Source of the DNA: Anaerolineae bacterium
GTDB lineage: Bacteria > Chloroflexota > Anaerolineae > B4-G1 > SLSP01
NCBI GenBank assembly: GCA_016934645.1
Contig: JAFGSL010000570.1
Span: 1-52,726, forward strand
Reading direction: 5' to 3'
DNA: 52,726 nt
Part shown: positions 40,834 to 48,631 of the stretch, one piece after another
Layout: each line of letters opens with the position of its first letter
How positions within the stretch are numbered: the stretch's first letter is position 1
Program-made: the position numbers and the translations under genes
Notes under the pieces: model-generated
Database searches by the model: none
Told to the model about the DNA's origin: nothing
What the model saw: only the letters and a program-made list of their open reading frames with translations

Positions 40834-42270
40834 TCATGGCGGTGGTATCGTGGGTGGCGGGACTGGCGTAGGTGGCACCGGCGTGGGTGGTACCGGTGTA
40901 GGCGGCACTGGCGTGGGTGGTACCGGTGTAGGCGGCACTGGCGTGGGTGGTACCGGTGTAGGCGGCACTGGCGTGGGTGGTACCGGTGTCGGCGGCACCG
41001 GTGTCGGCGGCACTGGCGTAGGCGGGACAGCAGTCGCTGTTGGGGCCAACGTCGCGGCGCGTGTTGGAGTCGCAGTCGGTGTTCTGGTTGGTGTCCGCGT
41101 GGGTGTTTGAGTCGGCGTATGGGTTGCAGTCGGTGTTTCCTTGTGATCAGGTGTACTAGAAGGCGCAACGGTAGAAGTCGGGCCCGGCGTAGCCGTATCA
41201 CTGGCAACGAGTTGGACCGTAGCTGTAGGCGGTTCACGCGAGGAAACAGGGGTAAGCATTGGCGTCGGTGTTGACGTCGGTGTCTTGTCACGGGTTACCC
41301 AACGCGCCACCACAGCCCCGCCACCGCAGATTACCAACAGAAGCACTACAACCGCACCCCAGATCCATACCGGGAAACGGCGACGTTCTTTATGAGTGAG
41401 CCGTTGCTCTTTCTCTTTCAATCGCCCTGTCGTTTGATGTCGCAGCGCTACGCCTAAGCCTACAGCCATCTCCGCTGCGCTCGGCCAACGACGTGGGCGC
41501 GCTAACTCCAAGGCTTTGGCGATAGCTGTCTGGGTTTGCGTGCGAACGCCATGCACTTTGGCCCACGGTTGTGTGAAGCATTCTGGATCAGAAATCCGCA
41601 AAGTTGCTGTGGGTGGCGCTTCCCCAGTCAAGGCATGATAAAGCGTAGCACCTAAGCTATAAATGTCGCTACGCGGATCGGTATGCCCTTGATCCATATC
41701 GTACTGCTCAGGGGGAGAGTATTCTGGCGTTCCGATACCGCGCATCATTGTTTTTGTGCGTGGGTCACTGGGGTCCCACAACTTCACCAAACCAAAATCA
41801 ACCAGTACGGCGCGCCCGTCGGGACGGATGATGACATTTTGTGGTTTGATATCCCGGTGGATGACACCTTGCTCGTGACAATAGACCAACGCATCTAGCA
41901 ATTCACCGGCCCATTCGAGCACTTGTGCCTCTGCAAGCGCACCACCGCGCCTAATCCGCTGCGCCAGGTCTTCACCCTCTACAAAGTCCATCACCAGATA
42001 AGCGTTCGTCCCCGCTTCGAAAAAGTCAGTGACGCGGACTAGATGAGGATGGTTCAAGCGCGCTAGCACCATCGCTTCTTGCTCGAATTGCTTGCGGAAT
42101 TGATCGAGCGTGTGAGCGTCCAGGCCTTCTAGCGGTATCATTTCTTTAATGGCTACCGTAACATTCAATCGTCTGTCCGTCGCCTTGTAGACGGCGGCCA
42201 TCCCCCCCTGACCTAAAGGCGCTGTGACAATATACCGATCTTGCAACACTTGACCTTGCACGAGTCCCAT
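40834..42270 (-). CDS. Transmembrane Ser/Thr kinase with long proline-repeat tail
   Basis: 478 residues. The kinase domain spans about 10-275: GQGGMAAVYKATD, VAIKEM, HRDIKPQN, LVDFGLVKLW and SPPEQYD. A basic stretch precedes one membrane helix (FPVWIWGAVVVLLLVICGGGA) near 305-328. The remainder, about 145 residues, is Thr/Pro-rich and ends in about eleven VPPTP units with no folded ectodomain, unlike its paralogues at 1359 and 3468, which carry an FGE-like domain. Either the tail itself reaches into the wall, or an ectodomain was lost through repeat recombination or element insertion just downstream (40592-40680). GGAGG lies 4 nt before ATG 42270. Confidence 0.93.
   Translation of the reverse strand: MGLVQGQVLQDRYIVTAPLGQGGMAAVYKATDRRLNVTVAIKEMIPLEGLDAHTLDQFRKQFEQEAMVLARLNHPHLVRVTDFFEAGTNAYLVMDFVEGEDLAQRIRRGGALAEAQVLEWAGELLDALVYCHEQGVIHRDIKPQNVIIRPDGRAVLVDFGLVKLWDPSDPRTKTMMRGIGTPEYSPPEQYDMDQGHTDPRSDIYSLGATLYHALTGEAPPTATLRISDPECFTQPWAKVHGVRTQTQTAIAKALELARPRRWPSAAEMAVGLGVALRHQTTGRLKEKEQRLTHKERRRFPVWIWGAVVVLLLVICGGGAVVARWVTRDKTPTSTPTPMLTPVSSREPPTATVQLVASDTATPGPTSTVAPSSTPDHKETPTATHTPTQTPTRTPTRTPTATPTRAATLAPTATAVPPTPVPPTPVPPTPVPPTPVPPTPVPPTPVPPTPVPPTPVPPTPVPPTPVPPTPVPPPTIPPP
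40856..41022 (-). repeat. About eleven 15-bp tandem repeats coding VPPTP
   Basis: The basic unit is 15 bp. Alternating GGTACCGGTGTAGGC and GGCACTGGCGTGGGT units form a 30-bp higher-order repeat in the middle, with perfect copies, which points to recent expansion by slippage or unequal crossing over. It encodes the C-terminal proline tail of the kinase. There are no variable spacers, so it is not a CRISPR array. Confidence 0.9.
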
Positions 42271-42388
42271 ACGACCTCCACCTTCTCTGGAGATTTCCCA
42301 CTTATCCGTGACACAATAGAATCACCGTAGAGGCGCTCGCCAAATCGCCCCACCTCACGGCATTTTAGCTCTCAAAGGAAGCCCAGCG

Positions 42389-43228
42389 CTACAGATAGAA
42401 GTTCAACTTCACACGTCCGAACTGCACCTCATCCCCGTTGTTAAGCGGATGCGGTTGGTTCGGCGCCAACTTCTGATGATTAACGAAGGTGAAATTTACG
42501 CTTCCCAAATCCTCAATGTAGAATTGTCCGTCCTTAAGCGCAACACGCGCGTGGCGGCGCGAGACACCACCTTCGTCTCCTCCATGGTCATTAAGATCGA
42601 CTTCGGGAAAGATATTGCTCGCAGCATCTTCACGTCCCACAATAATTTCCGCCTTTCCAGGCGGAAAAGTTAACTGCGCGCCCGTTTGTTGCACAACAAA
42701 GCGTCCCCCTGCCGGTGGGTAGATAGCGCCCTCGCCAATCTGCTGCGGAGCCATTGGTGAAGGAGGAGCATATTGAGGCTGCTGGTACTGAGGCTGCGTA
42801 GGCGGTTGTGGGTACACAGGTTGCTGCGCTACAGGTTGTGGCTGATATTGTGGTTGTGCTACAGGTGCACTCACCGGTGCGCCGCACATATCACAAAACG
42901 CACTGCCTGGTTGCAATTGTGCGCCGCAGTTTTTACACACCATTCCTCCCGCTGCCGGAGCGGACGGCGTGGGCGGTATAGGGGCTTGCGGGCCTGCGGG
43001 TGGCGCTGCATCGGCAGCAACCAAGGCGCCACAGTTATCGCAAAATGGACTGTCAGGGTTAACCGGCGCACCGCATTGCGGGCAAGTGGATGCAACAACG
43101 GTTGGGGTATGTCCCATCACCGCCGTAGCAAACGGTGCAACCTGCGGCGTCTCTAGCTTTGCGCCGCAGTTATCGCAGAATGCGGCCCCATCGGGCTGCG
43201 AAGAATGACAACTTGGACATACTGGCAT
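42389..43228 (-). CDS. Triple zinc-ribbon FHA protein
   Basis: 279 residues. Three zinc ribbons (about 4-22, 49-67 and 97-115, each CPxC or CKNC with FCDNC/FCDMC) are separated by Ala/Pro linkers. A Gln/Pro/Tyr-rich stretch and a C-terminal FHA domain (about 190-279; IIVGREDAASNIFPEVDL, VSRRHARV, DLGSVNFTFVN) follow. There is no enzyme domain and no membrane helix. It looks like an adaptor: FHA binds phosphothreonine and the ribbons bind other proteins. Neighbours are a kinase (118 bp downstream) and a VWA protein (96 bp upstream). GGAG is 7 nt before the ATG. A short inverted-repeat element lies just upstream. Confidence 0.92.
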   Translation of the reverse strand: MPVCPSCHSSQPDGAAFCDNCGAKLETPQVAPFATAVMGHTPTVVASTCPQCGAPVNPDSPFCDNCGALVAADAAPPAGPQAPIPPTPSAPAAGGMVCKNCGAQLQPGSAFCDMCGAPVSAPVAQPQYQPQPVAQQPVYPQPPTQPQYQQPQYAPPSPMAPQQIGEGAIYPPAGGRFVVQQTGAQLTFPPGKAEIIVGREDAASNIFPEVDLNDHGGDEGGVSRRHARVALKDGQFYIEDLGSVNFTFVNHQKLAPNQPHPLNNGDEVQFGRVKLNFYL

Positions 43229-43254
43229 GGCTGTACTCCTTTCTATATTCTGAA

Positions 43255-43327
43255 TTAGTACCTATCCGAGAATTTACCATGGACGCACCAGAAACATTCG
43301 CAGGTATAATTTTCGGATAGAGTCTTA
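43255..43327. mobile_element. 67-bp MITE-like element, family 1, copy B
   Basis: The element 43258-43324 is the inverted copy of 15360-15426 (61 of 67 identical). TTA flanks both sides (43255-43257 and 43325-43327). The right-hand TTA is also the stop codon (TAA on the minus strand) of the VWA gene, so insertion occurred exactly at the end of that gene. Confidence 0.82.
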
Positions 43328-44587
43328 GTCTAGGTCATCGAGTTTTTGCGTCAATTTGCGCGTTTCAGCGCGCAACTTCTTGGTACCTTTTGACGACAGC
43401 CCTTGACCTTTTTCAAGACGATCGGCTTCCCCTAGAGCTGTCTGCGCCAGATCATCTTCGCCCATCGCCAACAGGCGCGTCGCGGCGGCCCGCAACTTTT
43501 GTGTTGCTCCCACAATATTGCCAACGGCGGCCTCATCCAGGGCGCGGGTCTGTAACTTGTGGGTGGTCACCTTCTCCACAATGTTCAAGACATAAGGATT
43601 GGCTTGCACCTGGGCTGGATCCAGTGTAAAATCGGTCACCACATCGGCCTTTACCCGTTCACCGGATAAGTTTAGCGCGATGACATCATAAATGACTTCT
43701 GCCTGCGCCAGCCGGTAGGTTCCCGGCTGGCGAGGTGGGATCAGCAACTCAACCAGGACACTCTGTCCCTGCTGGCGTTCCATATCGCCGAGTTCCACCT
43801 GAACGTCCCGGTCGGAAAGCGCCCGGTGATCCAGCTTGTTAATCATCGGGGTGACGCGCCAGACAGCCCGGGGCAGGACGCCGGGGAGCAACCGCAGGAT
43901 CATCATCGCATTCTGCACGACCGTTGCCTGTGCGGCTCGTACCTGTCGCTGAAAAGTCTTCAAGATCACATCGGGTTGGTCATCAGGGATAAAGTCATGA
44001 TTTCCACCACTATCGTTACCGATGTCCTCGAGAAGTTTTTCATTCCAATCCTCGCCTAGACCCAGGGCAGTAATCGGAATTCCATGTTGTTTCGCTTCAG
44101 CGGCCAATTGGCGGCAGCGCGCATCGTCTCCAAAGGTCTCGCCATCGGTGAGTAGAAGCATACGGCTGATACGTTCTCCGCCGCGGGCTTTCTGCAGCTC
44201 GTCCAGCCCTTTGCGCATACCTGATGACATCTTCGTCCCGCCGGCGGATTTGATGCCATCAATCTGCCGCTTCAGGCTGGCGGGATCTGTAGCGAGTTGA
44301 TTGGGTGTCACGACCTTAACCGTGTCATCGAAGATCACGACGGAGACCATATCCTGAGGCGTCATCTGATCTACGGCCAACTTGGCAGCCTTTTTAAGAT
44401 TCTCAATCTTGTCTCCACTCATAGAACCACTATGATCCAATACCAACCCAAAGTTCAATGGCATCTGCACATCCGCGACGACGTCGGTGGGCAAGGCCTC
44501 GATCAGCACATATACCAACTGCTGCCCCCCGGTCACCGGAAAGACCGTGTTGTTCGTCTGCACCGTCAGTTGCACTTCTCCTGGCAT
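43325..44587 (-). CDS. VWA-domain protein with intact MIDAS
   Basis: 420 residues. A beta-rich N-terminal strand region leads to a von Willebrand A domain at about 42-220 with an intact metal-ion site: DHSGSMSGDK, GGTKMSSG (Thr), and LLTDGETFGDD (Asp). A second beta-sandwich region follows (about 235-330). A helical C-terminus (KLRAAATRLLAMGEDDLA, ADRLEKGQGLSSKGTKKLRAETRKL) resembles that of bacterial VWA proteins found next to PP2C and kinase genes. There is no signal peptide, so it is probably cytoplasmic. VWA domains bind ligands through Mg2+ and often scaffold complexes. GGAG is 7 nt before ATG. The stop codon lies in the target duplication of a mobile element. Confidence 0.92.
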   Translation of the reverse strand: MPGEVQLTVQTNNTVFPVTGGQQLVYVLIEALPTDVVADVQMPLNFGLVLDHSGSMSGDKIENLKKAAKLAVDQMTPQDMVSVVIFDDTVKVVTPNQLATDPASLKRQIDGIKSAGGTKMSSGMRKGLDELQKARGGERISRMLLLTDGETFGDDARCRQLAAEAKQHGIPITALGLGEDWNEKLLEDIGNDSGGNHDFIPDDQPDVILKTFQRQVRAAQATVVQNAMMILRLLPGVLPRAVWRVTPMINKLDHRALSDRDVQVELGDMERQQGQSVLVELLIPPRQPGTYRLAQAEVIYDVIALNLSGERVKADVVTDFTLDPAQVQANPYVLNIVEKVTTHKLQTRALDEAAVGNIVGATQKLRAAATRLLAMGEDDLAQTALGEADRLEKGQGLSSKGTKKLRAETRKLTQKLDDLD

Positions 44588-44629
44588 AAAGCATCTCCTT
44601 TCGCTAAAACGTAATTTGCGACAAGTATG

Positions 44630-45847
44630 TTATCTCAAGGTGGTCTCAACACCTAAATGGTAAGGTAAATGCTCATCAGATTCCACAAGGTATGGATAGA
44701 CACGAATGTAATAGACCGTGCCTTCGGAGGTACCTAATGATACCGCTTCATCGACGCCGAGGCCGTATTGGTTGGAATACACTTCAAGATCATATTGTCC
44801 GTTTTCATAAACGTAGATATAGAGATCAAGGTCGCTATTATCGGGCACTTCTAGCGTTACCGCAACATCGCCACCTGTACCCGAAATGCGGTACCAGTCG
44901 TTCTTGTCGCTAGCATCCCAGATATACGCCGTGTATTTCTGACCAAGCACCAAGGGTCCGTAGGCTTGTTGTGGTGTATCATTGGGCTCGTAGGGATCAT
45001 AGGCATACCACCACACCCAATTACGAAGCGTTAACGGCAAATAGATATGGATAGGCGCTACCCGCGTCACTTTTTCCATAGAGGCGCAATTCCCTACGTG
45101 ATCACATGCCATTATGTGGAAGCGATAATCTCCGGGCACTGTAGGGACATGAAAAGTCGCGGAGACTTGTTCTGTATCAGTGACCCATGTCTGCCAATCT
45201 GTGTGCCCCGTGCCGCTGTAAGCAAGCGTCCAAGAGACAACTCCCGATTGTGCATCATAAGCGGCCCACGCCACCGTGAACGCTGTAGCGGAAATTTGAG
45301 TTGGCACTGTCAGTGAAACTTGGGGCGGAGTTATGTCTCGCGTGAGGGTCAACCTGGCCTGGCGTGAAAGCGTATAGGACATGGTGCCGGTGATGAACCA
45401 GGATGAAGTCACGACCAGGGGGGTAGGCAACAACGCCGTCAGGCCTGCGGAAACCGGATAGGTTAACCAGTATGTATTGCCTGCACCAGGGATGAACTCA
45501 GCTGCCATTTGGTCAAATGCCGCGCCACCCCACAGGTAACAATCCGTAGCAGCACCCTCGCTCAATGCCGCCGTCACCGTCAATACCCCGGACTGCCAAT
45601 TGGCAAAGTAGATAAGGCGGGATTCCGGGCTGCCCATCCAGGTGTCAGAAATACCTGGCGTGACACCCAAGTCCGCCGCCGTTACCGTAATGGCTTGAAA
45701 AACACACCAGGAATCCTCAGTCGGGGCTGCAGGGGGCACAAGCGTCGCCGCAATGGTCTGGGAATGTCCAAGCCCCCAATCCCAAAACCAGATCACCCCA
45801 CCGGCAATCACTATTGCCAAACTCACCAGGCAGATTCGTTTAATCAT
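44630..45847 (-). CDS. Secreted or anchored PPC-domain protein
   Basis: 405 residues from ATG 45847 (GAGGAG about 10 nt upstream). An alternative ATG at 45925 overlaps the phosphatase stop as ATGA but has no ribosome site. A signal anchor (ICLVSLAIVIAGGVIWFW) is followed by an unassigned beta region, an Ig-like module (about 190-270; PPQVSLTVPTQI, CDHVGNCAS) and a C-terminal PPC domain (about 285-400; DPYEPNDTPQQAYGPL, DKNDWYRISG, LDLYIYVYENG). No catalytic residues are recognised. The PPC domain is the same type as in the large propeller protein, so both are exported envelope proteins. It sits between a phosphatase and a VWA gene. Confidence 0.88.
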   Translation of the reverse strand: MIKRICLVSLAIVIAGGVIWFWDWGLGHSQTIAATLVPPAAPTEDSWCVFQAITVTAADLGVTPGISDTWMGSPESRLIYFANWQSGVLTVTAALSEGAATDCYLWGGAAFDQMAAEFIPGAGNTYWLTYPVSAGLTALLPTPLVVTSSWFITGTMSYTLSRQARLTLTRDITPPQVSLTVPTQISATAFTVAWAAYDAQSGVVSWTLAYSGTGHTDWQTWVTDTEQVSATFHVPTVPGDYRFHIMACDHVGNCASMEKVTRVAPIHIYLPLTLRNWVWWYAYDPYEPNDTPQQAYGPLVLGQKYTAYIWDASDKNDWYRISGTGGDVAVTLEVPDNSDLDLYIYVYENGQYDLEVYSNQYGLGVDEAVSLGTSEGTVYYIRVYPYLVESDEHLPYHLGVETTLR

Positions 45848-45921
45848 ATCTTTGTGTCTCCTCAGGCTTCGTAGATTGTATATCAGAGATGCAAACTTTA
45901 GTAATGCTTTTGCAGTTGTTA

Positions 45922-47262
45922 TCATGGTGGCGGTGGTGGTTCTTTTGTTGGCGACTCTGTGGGTACCGTTGGATTGACAGGTGGTGGTTGCGTCCGTGGT
46001 GAATCAGTAGGAGACTGTGGAGGGGAATCGGTAGAAGGCTGTGTCGTTGGTCCAGCAGGTGGAGGTGTAGTTGCCGTCGTACGCGGGCGCGGTGTGTGTG
46101 CTGGTGTAGGTGTTTTTGTAGGTTCCAACGTTGCAGTTGGGTCTGTGGTGGCGGCTGAAGTTTCTTGTGTAGGCGTCATTGTCGGCGCTGTCGTTGCCCC
46201 CACAACGCCTGGCGTGGGCGACGAGAGCGGTGTAGACTCCTCACCAGCGGGGGACACGGTGGCCTGCACTACCGTTGGCGTGAGCGCGCCATCCCCAGTT
46301 TTACCTTTATTGGAAGCCATACTCCACCCTACCCAAGCCAACAGGGAGATAACGATGATCCCCAACACAACTGCCAATGCCAACAGCACACTGCGCTGCT
46401 GTTTGGTTAAGGAATGCCAGGCTTGCAGCAGTTTCGTGGACCATCCACCGCCGACAGGGGCAGAGCCGCCCACTTGCGCGAGCACAACAGAGATATTGTC
46501 GAAGCCGCCACGTTTGTTCGCTTCAGCAATCAACCGGGTTGTCGCGCGTTTGGGTGGGCCGTTTGTCGCATCCCGGCCAATTTCCCCAGCGCTTAGCATA
46601 TCGTGGAGGCCATCAGAACAGAGCAAGACGCGGTCTCCCGGTTGCAATGGCTGCCGGAAAAGGTCCACCTGAACCGAAGTCGTCGCGCCCATGGAACGAG
46701 TTAACACACTTTTGTCGGGGTCCAAAGCGGCATCCTCGTGGCGCAGTTGCCCCCGGTCAATCTTCTGTTGTGTCAGCGTGTGATCTTTAGTGATTTGGTA
46801 CGCCCGCCCACCACGAATGAGATATGTTCGACTGTCACCCACGTTCGCAACGTATAAGTTCATGCCGTGGATCACGGCGGCGGTCATCGTGCAGCCAGCA
46901 TCGGGCAGATGTTGGTGCTGTAAATAATCCACCAGAGAACTGTTGGCAAAAGAGACTGCTGTGTGCAAGTCCGTTCCCAGGTCACCGCCCGGCAGATCAT
47001 AGTACCGTTCCACAGCGCGTTGAATCGCCCACTGACTGGCTGTGCGGCCCCCTTGAGCACCGCCAACGCCATCGGCGACAATGAGCAGTTGGCCTTTGCG
47101 CGCTACTGTGTCAGGCCGCAGATTGTATACAAAGCCGCCTTGCCCCGTAGAATCGGGGAAAATGGAATCTTCATTGCCCTCGCGCGTGCGGCCTACGTCT
47201 GACGCACCCCAGACTTCGATCTGCGGTGATACCTGAGGAGATCCTGTGCTCAATTCTGTCAT
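45922..47262 (-). CDS. PP2C Ser/Thr phosphatase with membrane anchor
   Basis: 446 residues. The PP2C domain (about 15-265) is complete: TREGNEDSIF, VADGVGGAQGG, NVGDSRTYLI, KDHTL, CSDGLHDML and GGFDN. A basic region and one membrane helix (SVLLALAVVLGIIVISLLAWVG) near 290-312 are followed by about 130 residues of Thr/Pro-rich tail ending in PPPPP, with no folded ectodomain. The phosphatase faces the cytoplasm and presumably reverses phosphorylation by the neighbouring kinases. GGAGG lies 6 nt before the ATG. It is 31 bp downstream of the divergent kinase gene, forming a kinase-phosphatase pair. Confidence 0.95.
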   Translation of the reverse strand: MTELSTGSPQVSPQIEVWGASDVGRTREGNEDSIFPDSTGQGGFVYNLRPDTVARKGQLLIVADGVGGAQGGRTASQWAIQRAVERYYDLPGGDLGTDLHTAVSFANSSLVDYLQHQHLPDAGCTMTAAVIHGMNLYVANVGDSRTYLIRGGRAYQITKDHTLTQQKIDRGQLRHEDAALDPDKSVLTRSMGATTSVQVDLFRQPLQPGDRVLLCSDGLHDMLSAGEIGRDATNGPPKRATTRLIAEANKRGGFDNISVVLAQVGGSAPVGGGWSTKLLQAWHSLTKQQRSVLLALAVVLGIIVISLLAWVGWSMASNKGKTGDGALTPTVVQATVSPAGEESTPLSSPTPGVVGATTAPTMTPTQETSAATTDPTATLEPTKTPTPAHTPRPRTTATTPPPAGPTTQPSTDSPPQSPTDSPRTQPPPVNPTVPTESPTKEPPPPP

Positions 47263-47293
47263 TTCTATCCTCCTGACGGCAATGCAGAGCTAA

Positions 47294-48580
47294 TTACGGG
47301 CGCGGCGTTATGGTCGGCGTCGCCGGGTAGGGTGTGTTGGTCGGCGTACTGCTTGGGGCCGATGTGACAGTCAGTTTTACTGTGTCATTTGGCTTGGGAG
47401 TCGTACTAGGTGAAGGTAAACTAGTTGGCTGCAATGTCGGTGGTGGCGATGTCGGCGATTGTGTGGGTGAGGGAGAAGAAGTAGCGAACAGTGTTGGCGA
47501 CGGGGTTGGCGTAGCAGTCGGCGACGGCAGCCAATCGTCGAGATGGCTCAGGCCATATCCGCCTCCCAACAGCGAAAGGGTCAGCGCACTTCCAACACAT
47601 GTGCGGCGGACGACCGCTCCCCAATCCAAAGGCATCTTCAATGCAGTTAACGCTGCTCGCATCTCACGCCCAGTTTGATAGCGATAGCGTGGGTCTTGTG
47701 CCAGAGCACGCATGACAATATGCTCCAAATCCCTTGAGATGCCGCGCCGGATATCACCAGGTGCCGGCGGTGTATAAGTGGAATCCAGAAACTGACCAAG
47801 GTTCTCGAATGGCAGTTTCCCGGTTAACATCTCGTACAATACAACACCAAGTGAAAAAATATCAGAACGCTCATCTAAGTGCACATACATTTTTTTGAGC
47901 ATTTCCGACGATTGCTCCGGGGACATATATTCCGGCGTTGCTACACCTAGCTCACCATAACGCGGATGGTTCATATCGCGGGCAATGCCGAAGTCTACCA
48001 ACACCACTTCCGGTATAGAAGAACGTAAAAAACCGAGCCTGCGCCGACGAAAAAGGATGTTGCCTGGTTTTACATCCAGATTGACTATCGCTTTAGCATG
48101 AATATGATCTAAAGCATCGGTAAGCTGTTGGGCAATGCCTATGACTTCCAAAATGCTCAGGGGACGCTGCCGGGTTGAGCCTGAGCGCGCAAAGTCGGTC
48201 ACAGTGCGGGGGCGCGTCAAATGGTAATCCAGGGAATTCCCCTCCACCAATTCCATCGCGTAGTACCAGCGCTCGCCAAATGTAAAACGTTCCTTTGCGT
48301 AGTAGACTGGTTTAGCATAACCCGGTACAGGATAAATCCGCACAACGTGGCGATGGTCAAAGCGGCTGAGATAGGCAGCCTCGGCGACCAGGGCTGCTTG
48401 GAATTCTGCGTGGGCGACCTTAAGCGCCAGATACTTAGGAATATCTGGACGGCGGTATTTTCCGCGGACTTCTACTTTGTAGACCCGCGCTTGCCCTCCG
48501 CGGCCATGGTGAAAACCGTTTACCACTTTATATGGTCCAATGACTTCACCAGGTTGAATAATATCAGAGATTTGCGTCAT
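47294..48580 (-). CDS. Divergent transmembrane Ser/Thr kinase with NLD catalytic loop
   Basis: 428 residues. The kinase domain (about 17-310) differs from all others here: glycine loop HGRGGQARVYKV, ATP lysine in LALKVAH, catalytic loop NLDVKPGN (His-Arg replaced by Asn-Leu, Asp kept), LVDFGIARD and MSPEQSSEM. It has inserts between helices C and D and before the catalytic loop. One hydrophobic segment near 335-352 (VGSALTLSLLGGGYGL) and a Pro/Ser/Thr tail follow, with no ectodomain. Lack of the HRD arginine means activity probably does not depend on activation-loop phosphorylation. The ribosome site (GGAG) is only 1 nt from the ATG. It is followed by the PP2C gene after 31 bp. Confidence 0.93.
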   Translation of the reverse strand: MTQISDIIQPGEVIGPYKVVNGFHHGRGGQARVYKVEVRGKYRRPDIPKYLALKVAHAEFQAALVAEAAYLSRFDHRHVVRIYPVPGYAKPVYYAKERFTFGERWYYAMELVEGNSLDYHLTRPRTVTDFARSGSTRQRPLSILEVIGIAQQLTDALDHIHAKAIVNLDVKPGNILFRRRRLGFLRSSIPEVVLVDFGIARDMNHPRYGELGVATPEYMSPEQSSEMLKKMYVHLDERSDIFSLGVVLYEMLTGKLPFENLGQFLDSTYTPPAPGDIRRGISRDLEHIVMRALAQDPRYRYQTGREMRAALTALKMPLDWGAVVRRTCVGSALTLSLLGGGYGLSHLDDWLPSPTATPTPSPTLFATSSPSPTQSPTSPPPTLQPTSLPSPSTTPKPNDTVKLTVTSAPSSTPTNTPYPATPTITPRP

Positions 48581-48631
48581 ACTCCATAACTTTCTATGCC
48601 CGCAATAAGGGTTAGAGCCAACCTTTTGAGG

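Noticed and set aside
40628..40837. 69-codon minus-strand frame starting in an ATGA overlap with the kinase stop
   Set aside because: It has no ribosome site of its own, runs through most of the inverted-repeat element and its translation resembles no protein. The overlap alone is not enough.
40856..41022. CRISPR-like array
   Set aside because: The repeats are contiguous 15-bp coding units without spacers and stay in frame with the kinase gene.
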